Assembly (NCBI RefSeq): GCF_947179515.1
Contig: NC_067487.1
Location: forward strand, 43,628,514 to 43,692,513
DNA from: Apodemus sylvaticus
Taxonomy: Eukaryota; Chordata; Mammalia; Rodentia; Muridae
Length of the DNA stretch: 64,000 bases
Direction: 5' to 3'
The position numbers and the translations under genes were made by a program. Positions within the stretch are counted from its first letter, which is position 1. Each line of letters starts with the position of its first letter. The notes under the pieces are model-generated. The model saw only the letters and a program-made list of their open reading frames with translations. It ran no database searches and was not told the origin of the DNA. Shown one piece after another: positions 10,596 through 21,085 of the stretch.

Positions 10596-10885
10596 TGAGA
10601 ATAGGACCGGGAAGACACCTTGGTAGGTAAGGCATCTGGTGCACAAGTGTGAAGACATGAATTTAGATCCCTAGCATCCATGGAAATCTGGATGTGGACC
10701 CTACAATTTCTGAGTTGAGGTGTGAGGTAGAGACAGGAGAATCCTTGTTAGCTCACAGTCCAGATAGTTTGATAAATGCAGGGGTGAACAAGAGTCCCTG
10801 TCTTAAATAAGATGGACGTAGAGGGTTGACACTTTTCACTCATGTGAGCACATATAAACACATATACATATTGCACATATATGAA
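10596..10885 (+). mobile_element. tRNA-derived SINE of the B2/B3 superfamily
   Basis: It reads ACCGGGAAGACACCTTGGTA then GGTAAGGCATCTGGTGCACA, which resembles a diverged tRNA-type head. Next come AGCATCCATGGAAATCTGGA, a GAGACAGGAGAATCCTTGTT block and a CA-rich/A-rich 3' end near 10860-10905. The body is not the standard B2 and I cannot assign the subfamily. It splits L1M ORF2, which resumes at about 10890. Confidence 0.6.
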
Positions 10886-10889
10886 CAAT

Positions 10890-11250
10890 TTAAAAAAAAG
10901 CACTACAATACTGTCAGAATTATGTAGGGCAAAAGCTGCATGACATTAACATAAGCCATGAATTTATTTTGCGGATGATTTCTGAAGCACTCCATGAAAA
11001 GTTAAAGCAGATGTATAAGATTATATCAAACCTATAACATTATATCAAGCCTCACATCTTTTGCACAGAAAAGGAAACAACCATCATAGTGAAGGAAAAG
11101 CCTACAGTTGTATTTTCCTTGTAACAAGAAATATTTCTAATACCTGACAAAAGGATAATATAAAAAATATATTTGAAAATTCGAACAACTCATTAGTAAG
11201 ACTAGACAAAATGCTTGTACAGGCATACCTTAAAATTAGACTTATAGATG
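10890..11250 (+). mobile_element. Ancient L1M ORF2, continuation
   Basis: ATTATATCAAGCCTCACATC and TTTTGCACAGAAAAGGAAAC, then GAAAATTCGAACAACTCATT, keep the order of the L1M ORF2 region after the RT domain. All frames are closed. It breaks off near 11250. Confidence 0.6.
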
Positions 11251-11254
11251 ACTA

Positions 11255-11815
11255 GTATGTGTATCCTAGGCTCCTGGGGCCCAAACGCACTAAGCTAGCT
11301 CACCATTATTGACTATGCCAATTAATTTAAGAGGTGAATTTTTGTAAAAATAAGCCAAAAAATATTCAGTCAATATGGAAAGAAAACCAGAAAGAAAAAA
11401 AGTCCAGTGTCTCTACGTTGATTTTCCAGATATTGACATGAACTTGAGGCTTCAGCAAAGGAATAATTAGGATAAGATGTAGGTGTCTACACAGACAAGC
11501 CTTGTGGATGAAGGTGGGTCCTTCGTGTTTGTCTCAGCTTCAGCCCTGCAAGGTGGTATAAGGGATTCTTATTGCTTGACAGATCAAGGAGTGTCTTGGA
11601 GATTGATAACTGCTGGTCTATCATGAAGCTGCTCCATCATAGATAATTATTTTCATGCCATGTCCTGCATGTTCTGGGAATACAAGGTGACCCAAGAGGA
11701 AAAGTTAAAGACAACGACTTCTCTCTGTGCCTTTGGGTAGCAGAAAAGGGGCAGAGTGATACAGGATGAAGCAGAGCTGACAGGCTTTCTTTTGCTACAG
11801 TGGGAGACCATAAGG
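11255..11815. mobile_element. Insertion of about 560 bp, possibly a MaLR-type solo LTR
   Basis: This stretch interrupts the L1M order, which resumes at about 11816 with the 3'-terminal ORF2/3' UTR part. It begins near a TGTGTATCC motif (about 11259) and contains blocks such as GGTGGGTCCTTCGTGTTTGT and GGAGTGTCTTGGAGATTGAT. These remind me of rodent MaLR (MT/ORR1) LTRs. I find no clear target-site duplication or internal region, so the class is tentative. Confidence 0.35.
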
Positions 11816-12480
11816 AGTCAGACTTTTAGCAAAAGTAGTTCCTGTTTCAAATGTCACATCACTTCCGGTTGAATGGCTATTGTCAGAAGGACAGAAGAAC
11901 CAGTGTTGGCGAGGATGTGGAAGAAAACAAACACTTGAACACCTCAGAAGCCTCAAGGTAGAATTTCTACATGATCTAGCTATTTTACTTTGGGGTCTAG
12001 TATTTAAGAAACCATTGATATCCCCATGTTCATGGCAGCAGTATTTACAGTAGTTGAGATACAAACCTACATTTCATTGAGGTGTAAAGAAAATATGCTA
12101 TGTATGCAAGGATAATGATATTGTACGTTAAACTAAAAAAAGGAAAAGCTGTCATTATTCAGGATGACAAACTGGAGGATGTGAAGCTAAGTGAAGAAAG
12201 CAAGGGTAATGAAAAACAACTTCTGTATGATCTCAGTATACAGAATCTGGAACAAGCCAGAGCCACAGAGGTGAAACTGAATGGGGGTGGGCAGGAGATC
12301 ATCAAGGGAACTTGAGGCTATGAATCAAAGTGCACAAATTTACAGTTAGGATGAGTGAGCCAGGACATCTGGTATGCAGCATGGTGACTGTCTTGAATAC
12401 TACTGTGCTATGTGCTTAAATATTGCTGAAAACGGACTGTAGGTCATGTGTTAGCTTGCTTGATTCAATAATTTTCCTAT
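11816..12480 (+). mobile_element. Ancient L1M 3' end (ORF2 C-terminus and 3' UTR)
   Basis: The order is GAATGGCTATTGTCAGAAGG, CAGTGTTGGCGAGGATGTGG, CCCATGTTCATGGCAGCAGT, TGTATGATCTCAGTATACAG, CAGCATGGTGACTGTCTTGA. It matches the end of L1MA-type ORF2 and its 3' UTR. It is the 3' terminus of the element recognised at 1966-2289 and 8995-11250. Confidence 0.78.
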
Positions 12481-12510
12481 GTATGTTATGCCAAAAGATC
12501 ATGCATATAA

Positions 12511-12513
<3 letters not shown>

Positions 12514-12544
<31 letters not shown>
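12514..12544. repeat. (AT)n microsatellite
   Basis: Pure alternating AT, between the L1M 3' end and the next L1 3' UTR. Confidence 0.97.
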
Positions 12545-12550
<6 letters not shown>

Positions 12551-12796
12551 TATTTGTCAACTGTATGTTAACATACAATCAATATAGTTTAGAAAGAAAT
12601 TATCTGGTTATTTAAGAAAATAAAAATAACCTCAGTAAGCCAAGGTGTTTTATCACTAAAGAGAAAGGTTTGAAGGCCCACTCCACAAGATGGAACCCAT
12701 ACCAGATACTGCTTGGATAACCAAAAACCACAGACTAGATACCTTTGACATCTAGGGTAAAATCAAATATTACTGATTTTTTACAGCCCAATGATT

Positions 12797-13108
12797 TTGG
12801 CCACCCAGACACCCCAAGACTCCCAGGGACTGAACCATCAACCAAGGGGCCAGCCAAAAATGTGGCAGAGGAAGGCCTTGTTGGGCATCAGTGGGAGGAA
12901 TGGTCCTTGGTCCGGTAAAGACTCAACAGAGGCCCCAACAAAGGGAAACCGAGGGGGGGAGGTGGGAGTGTGCTGGGTGGAGGGGCATATACGTGGAGAC
13001 AGGGGGAGGGAGGAGGGGTTGGGGGTCTTTGGGGAGGGGTGAAATCAGGAAAGGTTTTACCATTGGCAATGTAAATGAAGACAATATTCAATAAAAAATA
13101 TATAAAAC
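12797..13108 (+). mobile_element. Young L1 3' UTR fragment, strongly 5'-truncated
   Basis: It runs ACCCAGACACCCCAAGACTC, CCAAAAATGTGGCAGAGGAA, CATCAGTGGGAGGAATGGTC, a G-rich tract (about 12950-13040), then CATTGGCAATGTAAATGAAG and an A-rich tail at 13090-13108. Only 3' UTR is present. Flanks CAATGATTTTG and CAATGAAATTATG are suggestive but not a clean duplication. Confidence 0.8.
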
Positions 13109-13233
13109 TGTATCAATGAAATTATGCCTAATGATATTCTTCTCTACTTACAGATCAGTGCCTTACTCAGTCACCATCAGAGAAGCTTTCTCCTGCATAA
13201 GGGAAGAACAGATGCTGCACAGACCTACAGCCC

Positions 13234-13236
<3 letters not shown>

Positions 13237-13292
<56 letters not shown>

Positions 13293-13460
13293 GAAACAGA
13301 GAGAGAAACACACAGAGAGAGAAACAGAGAGACACAGAGAGAAACACACACAGAGAGAAACAGAGAGACACAGAGAGAAACACAGAGAGAGAGAAACAGA
13401 GAGAGAATCACAGAGAGAGAAACACAGAGAGCAGAGATAGACAGAGACAGAAAGAGAGAT
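13237..13460 (+). repeat. (GA)n microsatellite followed by degenerate GAGAGAAACACA array
   Basis: Pure GA at about 13237-13287 passes into an irregular CAGAGAGAGAAACA pattern up to about 13460. It generates false RERERE and LSLSLS frames on both strands. Confidence 0.96.
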
Positions 13461-13502
13461 CACTGAACACACAGTTCTAAATGAAACATTTCCATCAAAT
13501 AC

Positions 13503-14135
13503 TCTTTTTTTTTAATTCGATATGTTTTTTATTTACATTTCAAATGATTTCCCCTTTTCTAGCCCCCCACTCCCCGAAAGTCCCATAAGCCCCCTTCCCT
13601 CCCCCTGTTCTCCCACCCAACCCTTCCCACTTCCCTGTTCTGGTTTTGCCCTATACTGCTTCACTGAGTCTTTCCAAAACAAGGGGCCACTCCTCCGTTC
13701 TCTTCTACCTCATTTGATGTGTGGATTATGTTTTGGGGTGAGGATGTGGAGAAAGAGGAACACTGCTCCACTGCTGGTGGGGTTGCAAATTGATACAACC
13801 ACTCTGGAAATCAGTCTGGTGGTTCCTCAGAAATCTGGGCACCTCACTTCTGGAAGATCCTGCTTTACCACTCCTGGGCATATACACAGAGGATTCCCCA
13901 CCATGTAATAAGGATACATGCTCCACTATGTTTATAGCAGCCCTATTTATAATTGCCAGAAGCTGGAAAGAATCCAGGTATCCCTCAACAGAAGAATGGA
14001 TGCAAAAAATGTGGTATATTTACACAATGGAGTACTATTCAGCCATTAGAAACAATGAATTCATGAAATTCTTAGGCAAATGGATGGAGCTGGAGAACAT
14101 CATCCTAAGTGAGGTAACCCAGTCTCAAAAGATCA
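13503..14135 (-). mobile_element. Twin-primed (5'-inverted) L1 insertion
   Basis: Segment 13506-13736 is the reverse complement of an L1 3' UTR ending in a T-run (the A-tail), as at 1711-1950. Segment 13737-14135 carries upstream ORF2 sequence in the opposite, plus orientation, corresponding to about 1268-1661 of the first L1. About 55 bases between the two are missing. A 5' part inverted against the 3' part is the signature of twin priming. Flanks ATCAAATACTC (13493-13503) and ATCAACTC (about 14131-14138) may be an imperfect target-site duplication. The ORF2 fragment ends MKFLGKWMELENIILSEVTQ and is dead. Confidence 0.88.
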
Positions 14136-14686
14136 ACTCCTCCTCTTAGAGAGCAGGGAACCCAAGGAACAGGAAGTAGAGTGTAAGAGTCAGAGGGAAT
14201 GGACGACATCTGGAGAATACGGCCCTCTGAATTAACGGAGCAGGGTTCATATGAATTCACAGACCTGAAGCAGAAGGCACAGGGCTTATGCGAGTCTGCA
14301 CCAGGTCCTCTGCGTATGCCTTGTCGCTTTCAGCTTAGTATTTATACAAATGCCTGAGTGACTGGACGAGCTGGGCTCTTATTTCTGTGCCTGCACTTAG
14401 AGCACATCTTTCTGTTGGGTTGTCTATTCTTGTCTTAATGGGATGGGTTTGGGGCTTATCTTATTATATTTCATTTTGTCGTGCTTGGCTCTCATCCCTT
14501 AGAAACCTGTTCCTTTCTAGCATGAGACAGAATGGAGTTAGTCTGGAAGGGAGTTGGGAAAAGCCAGGGAGCAGAAAAAGGAGGAGCAACTGTTGTCAGG
14601 ATACATTGTATGAGTTAAGAATTTATTTTCAATAAAAAAGGAGTAAGATTTAAGTAATACTCATGTTAAAGTCTAGAGTTACTCTT

Positions 14687-14870
14687 TTTTTTTTTTTTAA
14701 AGATTTATTTATTATGTATGAGTACACCATTGCTCTCTTCAGACTCACCAGAAGAGGGCGTCAGATCCCATGACATGGTTGTGAGCCACCATGTGGTTGC
14801 TGGGAATTGAACTCAGGACCTCTGGAAGAGCAGTCAGTGTTCTCAACCACTAAGCCATCTCTCCAGCCCG
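14687..14870 (-). mobile_element. B2 SINE, antisense, with intact target-site duplication
   Basis: It reads as the reverse complement of a mouse B2: T-run (A-tail) at 14687, GTGAGCCACCATGTGGTTGC near 14782-14801, and the tRNA-like head AGCCATCTCTCCAGCCC ending at 14869. AGAGTTACTCTT flanks it exactly at 14675-14686 and 14871-14882. Low divergence indicates a recent insertion. Confidence 0.96.
14747..14762 (+). promoter_or_regulatory. CTCF-like motif carried by the B2
   Basis: ACCAGAAGAGGGCGTC resembles the CTCF core CCASYAGRKGGCRS. B2 elements are known to carry CTCF motifs in rodents, and this copy keeps the AGAGGGCG core. Occupancy cannot be judged from sequence. Confidence 0.4.
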
Positions 14871-15937
14871 AGAGTTACTCTTATTAGAATAAAGCAATTA
14901 AAAGTTTCTACCTAAAAACCAACTTTAATAGACTCGATTAATTTTTATATATAGTAGTAAAACAGACGTCTTTCTGATTGAGAATTGATTGACATTAGCT
15001 CAGCTCAGTAAGATCTTTGCAATAGTTATTTCTGTTACTTGTATAAATATCAAAGCATTAAACAAATATTTCACAAACACACTGAAGATGTTAGATAAGT
15101 GATTTTTCATTAAATTTCTTTTGAATGTGGTTAATGTAACAAAAACACTGGGTGATTCTTATTATTGAAGAAGTTCATTGACATGTGATAAATATCTTTT
15201 ACAAAATGATTATATTAGCAACAGCCTTGTATTTTGTTGGGTGTATTATGAATTCAGCAATATTGATTGTTTCTGAACTAAATTTGTTTAGTTAAACCAA
15301 TATTAAATTTATTAAGGGTTAAAGAACTAGCTTTGAAACAAAGAGAGACAAAATTAATATACGTCTTGAATGGAGCCAAAGCAAATTGCAAAACCCTCCC
15401 CTACCACACCAGTGAGATCCAATTTTTGATTACTTATAATTACATTCATTTGATTGCTAAGTATTTGGCAGAAATAGTCTTTAGTGCTATGCCAGTTAGA
15501 TGAAAAATTCTAGTCACGTTGAGTATTTCTTTCAGGACACATGGTTTTGATGACTATGTCCTCCTTCTCTTTCCTTTTGTCTTGGTGGCATGATGCAATA
15601 ATCTGTAAGAATAGGGAGATGATGAGGTTGAAGGGAGCAGCTGTGTGATTGACCACTGCAGTGGTCAGAATCCCAAGGACCAAATCAGCTAACTGGGGCA
15701 AGGATTAGCACCCTGGAAGTACTGATTGATGAGCACCACCCCTGCACAGCTCCAACACAGCACATCCTGCAACCACAGTGCATCTGCAGCACAGGATTGT
15801 ACAGCGAACTTGACTCAAAGTAAGGATGCTTTCCTGAATGAAAGAGAAAATTAGAGAAAGAGAGGGGAGAAAAAGGCTTGATTAAAAGTACTGTGATGGC
15901 CACAATGACAACCTCAGTTCAAATTGTCAATAAAAGG

Positions 15938-15939
<2 letters not shown>

Positions 15940-15974
<35 letters not shown>
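15940..15974. repeat. (TG)n microsatellite
   Basis: Pure TG dinucleotides, about 17 units. Confidence 0.98.
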
Positions 15975-15977
<3 letters not shown>

Positions 15978-16065
15978 AAACAGACATGAACACAGATGCA
16001 GCTTTGACTCGCCTCAGCAGTAATTTTCATTTAGTCTAAATCAGGACTCCTTTATCCTTAGCCAT

Positions 16066-16070
<5 letters not shown>

Positions 16071-16148
<78 letters not shown>
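16071..16148. repeat. (TC)n microsatellite
   Basis: Pure TC, about 39 units. The strand asymmetry gives a poly-RE frame on the minus strand. Confidence 0.98.
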
Positions 16149-16150
<2 letters not shown>

Positions 16151-17214
16151 TCTCTCTCTTTCTCTGCTGTCCCTATCTTGTTATTCTTCAATCCTGACTT
16201 TCCTACATCATGAGAGAGGGGTTTAAGTTTGAGAGTCAGTTGAAGAAGAAGGGAAGGTCCCATTTTGCTTTTTTCTAAAGATCATTTTAATTGTCCTATT
16301 GACCTTTATATGTGTCTTTAGGGCTGGAAATGTGCTCATGAGGTCAGGTATTCTTAGAGGTCATTTCGGTTTTTAATACTTTCTAAATATCTTTTGTCTT
16401 GTTTAAGGCATTCAAAAGAGTGATCCCTAAAAGGTCCATAAATATTTTAACCTTAAATCTGTAACTTTGAGATCTGGCAAGCCTCTAACAGAATCAATTC
16501 CTGGAGATTAAAATTTTATTTGTTTTGCTTTGGTTTTGTTTCTTGAACTTTTAGTTCAAACCTTATAGAATCCTAGCAATGTGCTTATTTAAATTCAAGA
16601 GAAGGGATTCTTTGTAATGGGTGGTCACAGGAGCACTTCACATGTGAATTAAGTCATGACTATTTCTCCCTAATGTTCCAAAGATTATTTGCAAATGAAA
16701 CACTAGTAAGAAATCGCCCAGTGCCCTCAGTTCAACAGCTTGACTAAAACACATTTTTTCCTTGACAGGAAGTTGGCCCACCTCTCTGAATCACTCTTTG
16801 TGCTCAACAAACACTCACCGGGACACTGATCTGCTGATTTGTAGCGAGCAACTGGGATTCAAGATCTTCTTTTGTGGGGAGGGGCATATGGTGAGCAGGA
16901 GGGGGGTGATAGGTTGGTGATGAGTGTTCTGTTGTCACTGGTCACCTTGAGAACTATTTAAATTTTGTGATGGTTTTGAGTCATTATTTTTCCCTAAGAA
17001 TATTAGATTGCTAAACAATATTTTGTTAAGGAAGCATTATGATTCCACATGCATTTTCAGAACATCATTCTGCTGAGGCTGAAGTGAAAATTCACTGAAG
17101 GGGAACCTGAGGATATGAAGGGAGAGGGTATGGAATATAACTGATGTCACCTGCTTAGACTGGACCAAAGACAGTGGAGAATGGGAGAGAAGGGTGAATT
17201 TTAAAACTACCCTG

Positions 17215-17420
17215 GAAAGGAGATGTACCTCATTTGATGCAATCCTTGTTTATCATGAAAGAAGCCCTGGATTCATCCCAAGCATGACATGAACTGGGTG
17301 TTGGAGAAACAGGCAATTGTAATCCTAACTAGGGAAAGAGAGATAAGAAGATCCCAAATTAAATTAATAAGTAAGAGGCTGAACTTCCTGAGACTGTCTC
17401 AAAAAAAGAAAAGAAAAGAT
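17215..17420 (+). mobile_element. B4 SINE (ID-like head fused to B1-like body)
   Basis: GCCCTGGATTCATCCCAAGC resembles the end of an ID-type tRNA head. It is followed by a B1-like part AACTGGGTGTTGGAGAAACA and AGACTGTCTCAAAAAAAG, with an A-rich tail running into 17460. The head-body fusion is typical of B4. It is strongly diverged. Confidence 0.65.
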
Positions 17421-17480
17421 AAAGATAAAAGAAAACAAAAACAAAAAAAGGCAAAAGAAAGGATTGAGGAAAGAAAGAAA

Positions 17481-18083
17481 CAAGTAGGATATTACAATGG
17501 AGAAGACTTCAAAGGTGGTAAATGCTAAAATATCATGACTTCGAAGGACTGATGGATGATGTGGAGGGGGATAGGCAGAGAAGATCATGAGTTTGGATGC
17601 AAACACTTAGGTGATAGACAAAGTGTTCTACAGAATCAAATCAAGGACTAAAGTGGGGGAATTTGTTCACACTCACATGGGACTGAGAACCAATCTAGAC
17701 CAAAGACGAAATTTCTGAAGTGAATCATACAAACTGTAATCATGGCTGTGGGGAGTGGGGAGGAAAGTGACTGTCTGTGGAGCGAAAATACAAGGTCAGT
17801 CCCCAAAAAACTTCACAATCTCCAGACGGGGTGAAAGGGAATGAATGTAAGCCAAAGGTTGAGGGGGAGCAGACACATGGGGAAGTCATTTTGCTTGCTG
17901 GAAACCAGGAGTAAAAAGCTTAAGAAGTAATAAGATTTTAAGCATGTGAGTGTTTTTAACTATATGTATGTCTGTGCAGCACATGCATGACTGGAAGCCC
18001 AAAGAACTCAGAAAGGGTATTGGACATTCCCCCCCCCCCCCCCCGGAACTATAGACTGAGCAGGAATGTTTATACTTTAAGAA

Positions 18084-18085
<2 letters not shown>
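17481..18085. other. Non-coding stretch with poly-C run
   Basis: No gene or dispersed repeat recognised. A homopolymer of about 16 C lies at 18029-18044, just upstream of a GT microsatellite. Confidence 0.6.

Positions 18086-18125
<40 letters not shown>
18086..18125. repeat. (GT)n microsatellite
   Basis: Pure GT, about 20 units, ending 12 bp before the left target-site duplication of the next L1. Confidence 0.98.
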
Positions 18126-18126
<1 letters not shown>

Positions 18127-18148
18127 TATCAAGTAATGAAAAAGGAGG

Positions 18149-19528
18149 CTCTGCTCTGGGTATATGCCCAGGAGTGGTATAGCTGAGTTCTTAGGTAGTA
18201 CTATGTCCAATTTTCTGAGGAACCGCCAAACTGGTTTCCAGAGTAGTTTTACCAGCTTGCAATCCCACCAGCAATGGAGGCGTGTTCCTCTTTCTCCACA
18301 TCCTCTCCAGCATTTGCTGTCCCCTGAGTTTTTTATCTTAGCCATTCTGACTGGTGTGATGTGGAATCTCAGGGTGGTTTTGATTTGCATTTCTCTGATG
18401 ATTACGGATGTTGAACATTTCTTTAGGTGTTTCTCAGCCATCCTGTCCCTCAGTTGAGAATTCTTTGTTTAGCTCTGTACCCCATTTTTAATAGGGATTT
18501 TGGTTCTCTGGAGTTTAACTTCTTGAGTTCTTTGTATATATTGGATATTAACCATCTATCTATCAGATGTAGGATTGCTAAAGATCTTTTCCCAATCTGT
18601 TGGTTGCCATTTTGTCCTATCGATAGTGTCCTTTGCCTTACAGAAGCTTTGCAATTTTATGAGTTCCCAATTGTCAATTCTTGATGTTAGAGCATAAGCT
18701 ATTGGTGTTCTATTCAGGAAATTTTCCCCTATGCCCATGTGCTCCAACATGTAATAAGGACACATGCTCCACTATGTTCATAGCAGCCTTATTTATAATA
18801 ACTAGAAGCTGGGAAAAACCCAGATGTCCCTCAACAGAGGAATGGGTACAGAAAATGTGGTACATTTACACAGTGGAGTACTACTCAGCCACTAAAAACA
18901 TTGAATTCATGAAATTCTTAGGCAAATGGATGGAGCTAGAAAATATCATTCTGAATGAGGTAACCCAATCACAAAAGAACACACATGGTATATGCACTTT
19001 CTGATAAGTGGATATTAGTCCAAAAGCTTGGAATACTCAAGATTTACAACACAGACCCATGAAGTTCAAGAAGAAGGAAGACCAAAGTGTGGATACTTTG
19101 ATTCTTATTGGAAAGTGGATCAAAATACCAATGGCTCTGGGCCAACCAATAAAATGAGAATAGGGTCCCCAATGGAGGAGCTAAAGAAAGGACCCAAGGA
19201 GCTGAAGAGGTTTGCAGCCCTGCAGGAGGGACAATAATATGTACCAACCAGTAACCCCAGAACTCCAAAAGATTAAGCCACCAACAAAACAGTATACATG
19301 GAGGGACCCACGGCTCCAGCTAAATATGTAGCAGAAGATGACCATTTCAGACGTAAATTGGTCCTGTGAAGGCTCGATTCCCCAGAATAGGGAAATGCAA
19401 GTCAGGAATTTGATGGGGGGGTTAGCTGGGGAAGGGGGGATGGGATAGGGGACTTTCAGAGGGGTAACTCAGAAAGGGGATGCCATTTGAAATGTAAATA
19501 AAACAAATATCTAATCCAAAAAAAAAAA
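18149..19528 (+). mobile_element. Twin-primed (5'-inverted) L1 insertion, 1.4 kb
   Basis: The 3' part (18747-19528) is plus-oriented ORF2 C-terminus plus 3' UTR ending ATTTGAAATGTAAATAAAAC and an A-tail. The 5' part (18149-18746) is ORF2 in reverse complement. In L1 order the two are adjacent near the codons for LLGIYP, so the internal junction lost little sequence. GAAAAAGGAGG flanks the insertion exactly at 18138-18148 and 19529-19539. ORF2 fragments such as MKFLGKWMELENIILNEVTQ are non-functional remnants. Confidence 0.95.
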
Positions 19529-19721
19529 GAAAAAGGAGGTTATGGATTTGAAAGAGCATAAAGGGGTATATGAGAGTATTTGGAGGGAGGAAAAATATGG
19601 GAAAATGATGTAACTATACTCTCAAAAATAAATAATTTATCTAAGGAAAGAAGTAATGATGATGTATGTAATATTTAGTGACTCAGGAATCATTTGAAAC
19701 ACTGGAGTAAAGGAGGATGGG

Positions 19722-20025
19722 GCCGGGCGGTGGTGGCACACGCCTGTAATCCCAGCTCTCTGGGAGGCAGAGGCAGGCGGATTTCTGAGTTCGAGGCCAG
19801 CCTGGTCTACCAAGTGAGTTCCAGGACAGCCAGGGCTATACAGAGAAACCCTGTCTCGGAAAAACCAAATCCAAAAAAAAAAAAAAAAGTGTAACTTAAA
19901 AAAAAAAAGAATATTGAAGCACCAAGAATACCAGTTACAATTGGGTGTAAAATATTGAATAAATAAACATCTAGAACTTAAAGGGGAAAAAACAGATACC
20001 ACACGTAAAAATAAAAAAATAAAAA
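19722..20025 (+). mobile_element. B1 SINE with a 3'-transduced tail
   Basis: A B1 body (7SL-derived; GCCGGGCGGTGGTGGCACAC at the head, CCCTGTCTCGGAAAAACC at the end) runs 19722 to about 19872, followed by an A-run. About 130 bp of AT-rich sequence and a second A-rich run (20006-20028) follow. AAAGGAGGATGGG, the target-site duplication, occurs exactly at 19709-19721 and 20026-20038. The duplicated site encloses the extra sequence, so it was probably part of the inserted RNA. No TTTT (Pol III stop) occurs on the plus strand between 19722 and 20025. Confidence 0.88.
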
Positions 20026-20038
20026 AAAGGAGGATGGG

Positions 20039-21085
20039 AAATTGTATGAACTGAGAGACTGGATGCCATGAGTTCTGAAGTTTCTTCAAATTTTTGTCAT
20101 GCAAACAAATTTCTAAATTATTTAATAAGAAGATTATTACTTATTGTCCCCTCAGATTGTTTTCTAAATTCTGAGCTGCAAACTTGCATTAAGAATTTTC
20201 ATAACGTTTTTGAGAGCTGAGTGAAATTATTTATCTAAAATCTCTTCAGTGGTGAATGTTTTTGAGCTTCCCTATAGCATTTTACACACCGGTCACATAG
20301 TAATCTCCAGGCTGATTCCTCACCTTTTTCTTAATCTAGAAAATCAATGGGACATGCAGCATTCTCGTCCCCATACTAAATTACAGTTCTTCAGGAGCTA
20401 GTCCCCGGGGTGCATTTATCTGAGGCTTGGAACATCCTAATAACCCTTTGGATGTCGTGGGAAATTGTTTTCCATTGCTAAATGGCATCTGTGGTCTATT
20501 CTTGGCTCAGTAACTGATTTGTGAGTTGTTTCCAGCGTCCATTATGTCTCTCTGCTATGATTTCCCAGCATACGGAATTTATCAACCCCTTTACAGAGTT
20601 CTCTGGATGTAGTCATATCAGGGATTGTCATATGCAAAATATTATAACCAATCAGCCTTCCTTGAAAATATAATTGTTTATTATAGACCCTTTTCTAGGC
20701 TGACTGTGTTCAGAGTTGGCAGGCAGCTGAATTGTAACTGCCTTTTCCAGTGCTGGGTCATATTGTTCTCAGAATTTCTGATCCTCCAATTCAACCAGGT
20801 GTCCTTGGAGATGAATGGTTTCTCTGTCTCCCCATGAACAATGCTTGATTTCCATAGCCTGAGTTGCTCTCTGACTGCTCTGAAGAGCAAAAAGATAATG
20901 GAAATTGTGCTAAAAAATCATGGGCCCAAAGGACATAGAGATAACTGGTTAGGTAATTCCAAATCATTCTCTGCCAGTATCTGAGAGTTGTTATCAGTTT
21001 CAACGAATGACATGGATGGTCTTTTAGCAAAGGCAGTGAGGCAGTTAGGTCATTTCAATAGCTCAGGAAAATCAGTTCTACGATG
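20039..21085. other. Non-coding stretch, nothing recognised
   Basis: Apparently single-copy sequence. Short open frames (20625-20837 plus, 20681-20890 minus) overlap on opposite strands and show no domain. Confidence 0.55.

Larger units (their letters stand above)
12640..14640 (+). mobile_element. Older L1 3' UTR, split into three pieces by younger L1s
   Basis: Host pieces are 12640-12796 (GCCAAGGTGTTTTATCACTA onward), about 13109-13502 (ATTCTTCTCTACTTACAGATC then CATCAGAGAAGCTTTCTCCT), and about 14136-14640 (TCCTCTTAGAGAGCAGGGAA onward, ending in TTTCAATAAAAAAGG). In that order they form one murine L1 3' UTR related to the one at 8085-8990. Two younger L1 3' ends and a GA array interrupt it. 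Confidence 0.75.
14883..17214. other. Non-coding stretch, only microsatellites recognised
   Basis: AT-rich, apparently single-copy sequence with no supported gene. It contains (TG)n at 15940-15974 and a long (TC)n at 16071-16148. Short open frames on both strands lack recognisable domains. Confidence 0.6.

Noticed and set aside
13116..13480. RERE/LSLS frames of 80-118 codons on both strands
   Set aside because: Translations of the (GA)n array in an L1 3' UTR.
14687..14870. tRNA gene suggested by A/B-box-like sequence
   Set aside because: It is the tRNA-derived head of a B2 SINE, not a cloverleaf-forming gene. The same holds at 30833-31032.
18070..18441. 123-codon minus-strand frame as a possible gene
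   Set aside because: It is the inverted 5' piece of an L1 ORF2 (MAEKHLKKCSTSVIIREMQI) ending in the (GT)n repeat.
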